A DNA stretch of 8,776 nt, from the NCBI GenBank assembly GCA_947372535.1, contig CANBUA010000204.1:1-8776 (forward strand), read 5' to 3'. The translations under genes and the position numbers were made by a program. The stretch comes from Burkholderiales bacterium. Its GTDB lineage: Bacteria; Pseudomonadota; Gammaproteobacteria; Burkholderiales; Burkholderiaceae. Of the stretch, positions 4,903 to 8,776 are shown piece by piece (the stretch's first letter is position 1; every line of letters starts with the position of its first letter). The notes beneath the pieces are model-generated. The model did no database searches, was not told the origin of the DNA, and saw nothing but the letters and a program-made list of their open reading frames with translations.

Positions 4903-6822
4903 ATGATTTCGATTCAACTTCCCGACGGTTCCAAGCGAGAGTTTCCTGGCCCCGTCACGATCGCTGAAGTGGCCGCATCCATCGGCGCTGGCTTGGCCAA
5001 GGCGGCCTTGGCGGGTCGTGTGGGGCAGGGCGAAACCGCCCGCGTCGTCGACACCAGTTACCGCATCGACGCCGACACGCAACTGGCCATCATCACCGAG
5101 AAGGATGCTGCCGGCCTGGACGTGATCCGCCACTCGACGGCCCACTTGCTGGCCTACGCGGTCAAGGAGCTGTTCCCCGAGGCGCAGGTCACCATCGGCC
5201 CCGTCATCGAAGATGGCTTCTTCTACGACTTCTCGTACAAGCGCCCCTTCACGCCCGAAGATTTGCAAGCCATCGAAAAAAAGATGGGCGAGCTGGCCAA
5301 GAAGGACGAAAAGGTCGAGCGACGCGTGCTGCCGCGCGATGAGGCCGTGGCTTACTTCAAGAGCTTGGGCGAACATTACAAAGCCGAGATCATCGAGAGT
5401 ATCCCGGCCGATCAAGATGTGTCGCTCTACAGCGAAGGCGCCTTCACCGACCTGTGCCGTGGCCCCCATGTGCCCAGCACGGGCAAGCTCAAGCACTTCA
5501 AGCTGATGAAGGTGGCGGGTGCCTATTGGCGTGGCGATCACCGCAACGAACAGCTGCAGCGCATCTACGGCACGGCCTGGACCACCAAGGAAGACCTGGC
5601 CCAGTACCTGACCCGCCTGGAAGAGGCCGAAAAGCGCGACCACCGCAAGTTGGGCCGCGAACTTGACCTGTTCCACATCGACGAGCACGCGCCTGGCGTG
5701 GTGTTCTGGCATCCCAAAGGCTGGACGGTCTGGCAGGCGGTGGAGCAGTACATGCGCCATGTCTACATCGACAACGGTTATCAGGAGGTCAAGGGCCCGC
5801 AGATCCTGGACAAGACGCTGTGGGAGAAGACCGGGCACTGGGACAAGTACCGCGAGAACATGTTCACCACCGAGAGTGAAAAGCGCGACTACGCCCTCAA
5901 GCCCATGAACTGCCCGGGCCACATCCTGATCTTCAACCAGGGCATCAAGAGCTACCGCGATCTGCCGGTGCGCTACGGCGAGTTCGGCCAGTGCCACCGC
6001 AATGAGCCCACCGGCGGCCTGCACGGCATCATGCGTGTGCGCGGCTTCACGCAGGACGATGGCCACATCTTCTGTACTGAGGATCAGATCCTGCAAGAGT
6101 GCGTCGATTTCACGGCCCTGCTCAAGAAGGTCTACCTGGATTTTGGCTTCACGGACATCATCTACAAGGTGGCCACACGCCCTGAGGCCCGCATCGGCAG
6201 TGATGAGGTCTGGGACAAGGCCGAGCAGGCCCTGATGCGCAGCCTGGAGGCCACGGGCAGCGAGTTCAGCATCGCGGCGGGCGAGGGCGCCTTCTACGGC
6301 CCCAAGATCGAATACACGCTGAAAGACGCGCTGGGCCGTCACTGGCAGTGCGGCACCATCCAGGTCGACTTCTCGATGCCGCAGCGCCTCAATGCCGAGT
6401 ACGTGAGCGATACCAGCGAGCGCCGTCACCCCGTCATGCTGCACCGCGCCATCCTGGGCAGTCTGGAGCGTTTCATCGGCATCCTGATCGAGCAGCACGC
6501 CGGCGCCTTGCCGATCTGGCTCAATCCGGTGCAAGTGGTGGTGCTCAACATCACCGATGCGCAGGCCGATTACGCCCGTGAGATCGCCCAATCGCTGCAA
6601 AAGCAAGGCCTTAGGGTTCAGTTGGATTTACGCAACGAGAAAATCACGTATAAAATCCGCGAGCATTCGTTGCAGAAGGTGCCCTACTTCATCGTTGTCG
6701 GTGACAAGGAGAAGGAAGACAGCACCGTCGCCGTGCGCGCCCGGGGTAACCAGAACCTCGGTGTGATGTCACTCGCCGACTTCTCCCAGAAGATCGCTCA
6801 AGACATCGCCAGCAAGGCCTGA
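4903..6822 (+). CDS. thrS: Threonyl-tRNA synthetase
   Basis: Charges tRNA-Thr with threonine and edits mischarged Ser-tRNA-Thr; cytosolic homodimer. It has 639 residues, against 642 in E. coli. An N-terminal TGS domain occupies 1 to about 62. The editing domain has the HSTAH motif with H77 and H81. The class II catalytic core holds the zinc ligands C337, H388 and H514, each offset by three from E. coli C334, H385 and H511. Class II motifs are visible as [19 protein letters not shown] (motif 2) and the [13 protein letters not shown] stretch (motif 3). The C-terminal anticodon-binding domain begins near [15 protein letters not shown]. The start is set at [14 protein letters not shown]-initiated extension from 4813 is rejected because it would lie over the leader terminator. 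The ribosome binding site is weak. It is the first structural gene of the operon, 122 nt before infC, and is controlled by the upstream attenuator. Confidence 0.97.
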   Translation: MISIQLPDGSKREFPGPVTIAEVAASIGAGLAKAALAGRVGQGETARVVDTSYRIDADTQLAIITEKDAAGLDVIRHSTAHLLAYAVKELFPEAQVTIGPVIEDGFFYDFSYKRPFTPEDLQAIEKKMGELAKKDEKVERRVLPRDEAVAYFKSLGEHYKAEIIESIPADQDVSLYSEGAFTDLCRGPHVPSTGKLKHFKLMKVAGAYWRGDHRNEQLQRIYGTAWTTKEDLAQYLTRLEEAEKRDHRKLGRELDLFHIDEHAPGVVFWHPKGWTVWQAVEQYMRHVYIDNGYQEVKGPQILDKTLWEKTGHWDKYRENMFTTESEKRDYALKPMNCPGHILIFNQGIKSYRDLPVRYGEFGQCHRNEPTGGLHGIMRVRGFTQDDGHIFCTEDQILQECVDFTALLKKVYLDFGFTDIIYKVATRPEARIGSDEVWDKAEQALMRSLEATGSEFSIAAGEGAFYGPKIEYTLKDALGRHWQCGTIQVDFSMPQRLNAEYVSDTSERRHPVMLHRAILGSLERFIGILIEQHAGALPIWLNPVQVVVLNITDAQADYAREIAQSLQKQGLRVQLDLRNEKITYKIREHSLQKVPYFIVVGDKEKEDSTVAVRARGNQNLGVMSLADFSQKIAQDIASKA

Positions 6823-6930
6823 GGCGGGAGCTTCGCGTCGCCTGATGTCAGGGCAACGCGGGGCTGCCACCCTTGTTTGCCTGGGTGCGTGACCATTGAC
6901 TACCGGTGCGGGCGAGAAGGGCTCGTGACC

Positions 6931-6937
6931 AAAAGGA
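6931..6937 (+). promoter_or_regulatory. Ribosome binding site that fixes the infC start
   Basis: AAAAGGA ends 7 nt before an in-frame ATC codon at 6945 and points to it as the initiation codon. The upstream in-frame GTG at 6906 has no comparable site. Nothing else gene-like is seen in the 122-nt thrS-infC gap, only weak hairpins such as CACCC/GGGTG and CGAG/CTCG. Confidence 0.8.
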
Positions 6938-6944
6938 ATTCGAC

Positions 6945-7493
6945 ATCGCTAACTTTTTTGACCGCCGGACGCGCAACGACGAGCGCAAGCATCGGCTCAA
7001 TCGTGAAATCATGGCTTCGGAAGTCCGCCTCAATGGCGTAGAGAACGAGCCCCTGGGGATCGTCAGCATTCAAGAGGCTCTGCGCTTGTCCGCCGAAGCC
7101 GATGTGGATCTGGTGGAAATTGCTGCGACGGCCGAGCCGCCTGTCTGCCGCCTGATGGACTACGGCAAGTTCAAGTACCAGGAGCAGAAGAAGGCCCACG
7201 ATGCCAAGCTCAAGCAAAAGGTCATCGAAGTCAAGGAAGTCAAGTTCCGTCCCGGCACTGACGAAGGCGATTACCTGATCAAGCTGCGCAACCTGCGCCG
7301 CTTCCTGGAAGACGGCGACAAGGGCAAGGTCACCTTGCGCTTCCGCGGTCGTGAAATCACCCACCAGGAACTGGGCATGCGCCTGCTGGAGCGTGTTCGT
7401 GACGACTTGCAGGATTGCTCGATCGTCGAGAACATGCCCAAGCTCGAAGGGCGCCAGATGATCATGGTGCTGGGCCCCAAGAAGAAGAAATAA
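6945..7493 (+). CDS. infC: Translation initiation factor IF-3, with an AUC start codon
   Basis: Binds the 30S subunit, keeps subunits apart and rejects non-canonical initiation complexes. From ATC the product is 182 residues (MANFFDRR...), close to the 180 of E. coli IF3. The N-domain includes [16 protein letters not shown] and [23 protein letters not shown] lysine-rich linker runs through [15 protein letters not shown], and the C-domain holds [29 protein letters not shown] and a KKKK tail. No ATG or GTG lies at a sensible position: the GTG at 6906 would add 13 non-conserved residues ([13 protein letters not shown]) and lacks a ribosome binding site, and the next ATG is far inside the domain (residue 23). 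The rare start matches the AUU of E. coli infC, through which IF3 represses its own translation, so autoregulation is likely here too. Confidence 0.93.
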   Translation: MANFFDRRTRNDERKHRLNREIMASEVRLNGVENEPLGIVSIQEALRLSAEADVDLVEIAATAEPPVCRLMDYGKFKYQEQKKAHDAKLKQKVIEVKEVKFRPGTDEGDYLIKLRNLRRFLEDGDKGKVTLRFRGREITHQELGMRLLERVRDDLQDCSIVENMPKLEGRQMIMVLGPKKKK

Positions 7494-7517
7494 ACCCGCA
7501 AGGGTCGATTTCTCTCA

Positions 7518-7523
7518 TAGAAT
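7518..7523 (+). promoter_or_regulatory. Possible -10 of an internal promoter for rpmI-rplT
   Basis: TAGAAT, 25 nt after the infC stop, resembles -10 boxes common in Burkholderiales. The expected -35 position (CCCGCA, 17-nt spacer) matches poorly. If real, it would give the ribosomal protein genes expression independent of the thrS attenuator. Confidence 0.3.
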
Positions 7524-7528
7524 GTCGG

Positions 7529-7605
7529 GCTTCGCCTTCATTGGCGAAGTCAGTAGCCTGTGCAGTGGTTTGGTCGCCACTGCGCATGGAAAAGTGCCTG
7601 CAGGC
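7529..7605 (+). promoter_or_regulatory. Structured leader upstream of rpmI
   Basis: In the 174-nt infC-rpmI gap three strong elements follow each other: CTTCGCC-TTCATT-GGCGAAG (7530-7549); GTGCAGTGG paired with CCACTGCGC around an 8-nt loop (7560-7585, one wobble); and the palindrome GCCTGCAGGC (7596-7605). The CCTGC of the palindrome could also pair with GCAGG at 7641-7645, close to the rpmI ribosome binding site. No T-run follows, so these are not terminators. In E. coli L20 represses rpmI-rplT through a structured leader; a similar role here is inferred, not shown. Confidence 0.45.
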
Positions 7606-7667
7606 CATCAAGACGTGAAAGTGGTATTTCGCGGCGCCTGGCAGGAACAACGTAAAAGGAGCAGAAC

Positions 7668-7871
7668 ATGCCCAAAATGAAGACCAAGAGCAGTGCGAAA
7701 AAGCGTTTTCGCGTGCGTCCAGGCGGCACCGTCAAGCGCGGTCAAGCCTTCAAGCGCCACATCCTGACCAAGAAGACCACGAAGAACAAGCGCCACCTGC
7801 GTGGCTCTGTTGCCGTGCACGAGACCAACATGGGCCACATCGCACAGATGCTGCCTTTCGCCGGCCTGTAA
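7668..7871 (+). CDS. rpmI: 50S ribosomal protein L35
   Basis: A small basic protein of the large ribosomal subunit, 67 residues (E. coli L35 has 65). The family start [16 protein letters not shown] is followed by [28 protein letters not shown] and a short C-terminal tail. Its excellent ribosome binding site AAAAGGAG (7654-7661) lies 6 nt before the ATG, in contrast to the weak sites of thrS and pheS. It is followed after 56 nt by rplT, with no terminator or promoter evident between them. Confidence 0.98.
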   Translation: MPKMKTKSSAKKRFRVRPGGTVKRGQAFKRHILTKKTTKNKRHLRGSVAVHETNMGHIAQMLPFAGL

Positions 7872-7927
7872 TCGGCTGTCGATCCGTCTCGAATTTCTGG
7901 TTTAGATCAACGCATTAGGAGTCGCTC

Positions 7928-8287
7928 ATGCCTCGCGTCAAACGTGGTGTAACAGCCCGCGCTCGTCATAAAAAAGTTCTCGCCCTGGCCAAGGGTTTCC
8001 GCGGCCGCCGCAAGAACGTGTTCCGCATCGCCAAGCAGGCCGTCATGAAGGCTGGGCAATATGCCTACCGTGACCGCCGCGCCAAGAAGCGTGTGTTCCG
8101 CCGTCTGTGGATCGCTCGCATCAACGCCGGTAGCCGTGCATTGGGCCTGACCTACAGCAAGTTCATTGCTGGCATCAAGAAGGCTTCGATTGAAATCGAC
8201 CGCAAGGTGCTGGCCGACATGGCTGTCAACGATCCTGCTGCTTTCGCCAGCATCGTTGAAAAGGCCAAGGCTCAACTGGCTGCTTGA
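7928..8287 (+). CDS. rplT: 50S ribosomal protein L20
   Basis: An early-assembly 23S rRNA-binding protein of the large subunit, 119 residues (118 in E. coli). The long basic N-terminal extension [29 protein letters not shown] is typical, followed by the globular domain with [23 protein letters not shown] and GLTYSKFI. The ribosome binding site TTAGGAG is 6 nt before the ATG. In E. coli L20 also represses translation of its own operon, with the target upstream of rpmI. The stop codon lies inside a hairpin (8280-8303), the first of several before the terminator. Confidence 0.98.
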   Translation: MPRVKRGVTARARHKKVLALAKGFRGRRKNVFRIAKQAVMKAGQYAYRDRRAKKRVFRRLWIARINAGSRALGLTYSKFIAGIKKASIEIDRKVLADMAVNDPAAFASIVEKAKAQLAA

Positions 8288-8365
8288 TTCTTCAGTCAAG
8301 CAGGCAGCCATGATGCTGCACTGGTCCAAGCCGCTCGGGTTTGCGCCCGATCTCTCGGACCAGTG
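8280..8365 (+). promoter_or_regulatory. Series of hairpins between rplT and the pheS-proximal terminator
   Basis: Three folds precede the terminator. CTGCTTGA-TTCTTCAG-TCAAGCAG (8280-8303) covers the rplT stop. GCAGC-CATGAT-GCTGC (8304-8319) has two start codons in its loop. A long stem CACTGGTCC/GGACCAGTG (8319-8327 with 8357-8365) encloses an inner hairpin TCGGG-TTTGCG-CCCGA. An 18-codon frame (8310-8366, MMLHWSKPLGFAPDLSDQ) runs through the long stem and stops 3 nt before the terminator stem. It has only one Phe codon and no good ribosome binding site. Confidence 0.45.
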
Positions 8366-8369
8366 ATCC

Positions 8370-8400
8370 AAAGGCCAACTTCGCAGTTGGCCTTTTTTTT
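8370..8400 (+). terminator. Strong intrinsic terminator between rplT and pheS
   Basis: An 11-bp perfect stem AAAGGCCAACT-TCGC-AGTTGGCCTTT is followed by T to position 8400. It ends 32 nt before the pheS start. The 32 nt between contain no -10/-35 pair, so either pheS depends on read-through or its promoter lies upstream of the terminator, which would make it an attenuator. Confidence 0.92.
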
Positions 8401-8432
8401 CGACACCAGACGACGACCCACTTCAACGAACG

Positions 8433-8776
8433 ATGAACGACCTCGACGTACTCGTGCAATCTGCCCAGGCGGCATTTGCAGCGGCCTCCACCCCCAATGA
8501 CCTTGAGAATGCCAAGGCCCGCTTCCTCGGCAAATCCGGCAGCCTGACCGAGTTGCTCAAGGGCATGGGCGCCCTGAGTCCCGACGACAAAAAGACGCGC
8601 GGCGCGGCCATCAACCAGGCCAAGCAGCAGGTCGAGGCGCTGCTCAATGCGCGCCGCCAGGCCTTGCAGGATGCGGAACTGGCGCAGCAACTTCAGGCCG
8701 AGCGCCTGGACGTGACCTTGCCCGGCCGTCGTCGGGGTGAAGGCGGTCTGCACCCGGTTTCCCTGAGCATCGAGCG
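8433..8776 (+). CDS. pheS: Phenylalanyl-tRNA synthetase alpha subunit, N-terminal part (3' end outside window)
   Basis: Catalytic subunit of the alpha2-beta2 synthetase that charges tRNA-Phe. The 114 codons present cover the N-terminal coiled-coil arm that contacts tRNA (roughly residues 1-90, rich in Ala, Gln, Leu and Lys, with the conserved [20 protein letters not shown]). The family motif [19 protein letters not shown] leads into the catalytic domain, which lies beyond the window. No clear ribosome binding site precedes the ATG. Its position after rplT is the usual one in Proteobacteria, and pheT would be expected next. Confidence 0.95.
   Translation, partial: MNDLDVLVQSAQAAFAAASTPNDLENAKARFLGKSGSLTELLKGMGALSPDDKKTRGAAINQAKQQVEALLNARRQALQDAELAQQLQAERLDVTLPGRRRGEGGLHPVSLSIE

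Noticed and set aside
4771..6606. A 611-codon open frame on the minus strand opposite thrS
   Set aside because: It mirrors the codon structure of thrS, a certain gene on the plus strand, has no recognisable domains, and is a common artefact in GC-rich DNA.
6906..6944. GTG start for infC
   Set aside because: It adds 13 non-conserved residues and has no ribosome binding site, while AAAAGGA is well placed for ATC at 6945.
8310..8366. 18-codon frame as a pheM-like Phe leader peptide
   Set aside because: It has only one Phe codon, no run of control codons and a poor ribosome binding site. It is kept only as part of the hairpin region.
7907..8371. 154-codon minus-strand frame over rplT
   Set aside because: It is the shadow of rplT, with no domain signal and no ribosome binding site considered better than chance.
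1..8776. CRISPR arrays, insertion sequences or prophage genes
   Set aside because: No regularly spaced repeats, transposase motifs or terminal inverted repeats were seen; the window is core chromosome.

Overview
The window looks like chromosomal core DNA from a GC-rich betaproteobacterium, most likely order Burkholderiales. The evidence is the thrS-infC-rpmI-rplT-pheS gene order, the IF3 and isocitrate lyase sequence style, a PEP-CTERM surface protein, and TAGAAT/TACAAT-type -10 boxes. The species cannot be named from this window.

Left part (1-2600): the 3' two thirds of aceA (isocitrate lyase) runs off the left edge. It converges, across a shared bidirectional terminator, on a minus-strand gene for a secreted phytase/esterase-like protein with a PEP-CTERM-type tail. 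The ribosome binding site of that gene lies inside a perfect 8-bp hairpin. Middle part (2600-4620): three tRNA genes, Leu(UAA) on minus, Gly(GCC) and Cys(GCA) on plus, with a minus-strand six-TM GGDEF diguanylate cyclase between tRNA-Gly and tRNA-Cys. Right part (4620-8776): the translation operon thrS, infC, rpmI, rplT and the start of pheS, all on plus.

The most interesting element is the thrS leader (about 4656-4902). It holds a 15-codon reading frame, [15 protein letters not shown], with seven Thr codons, followed by an antiterminator hairpin and a mutually exclusive intrinsic terminator about 60 nt before thrS. This is the layout of a ribosome-mediated transcription attenuator that would sense charged tRNA-Thr and set expression of threonyl-tRNA synthetase, and possibly of the genes behind it. 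E. coli thrS is instead controlled translationally by ThrRS binding its own mRNA, and Bacillus thrS by T-boxes, so a Thr-codon leader peptide on thrS is a distinct solution.

Further control points appear along the same operon: an AUC start codon on infC (IF3 discriminates against such starts), a structured leader before rpmI with its own possible promoter, and a series of hairpins ending in a strong terminator only 32 nt before pheS. The operon therefore seems to be gated at several steps, by threonine supply, IF3 level, possibly L20, and an unknown signal at pheS. All regulatory claims are read from sequence only.
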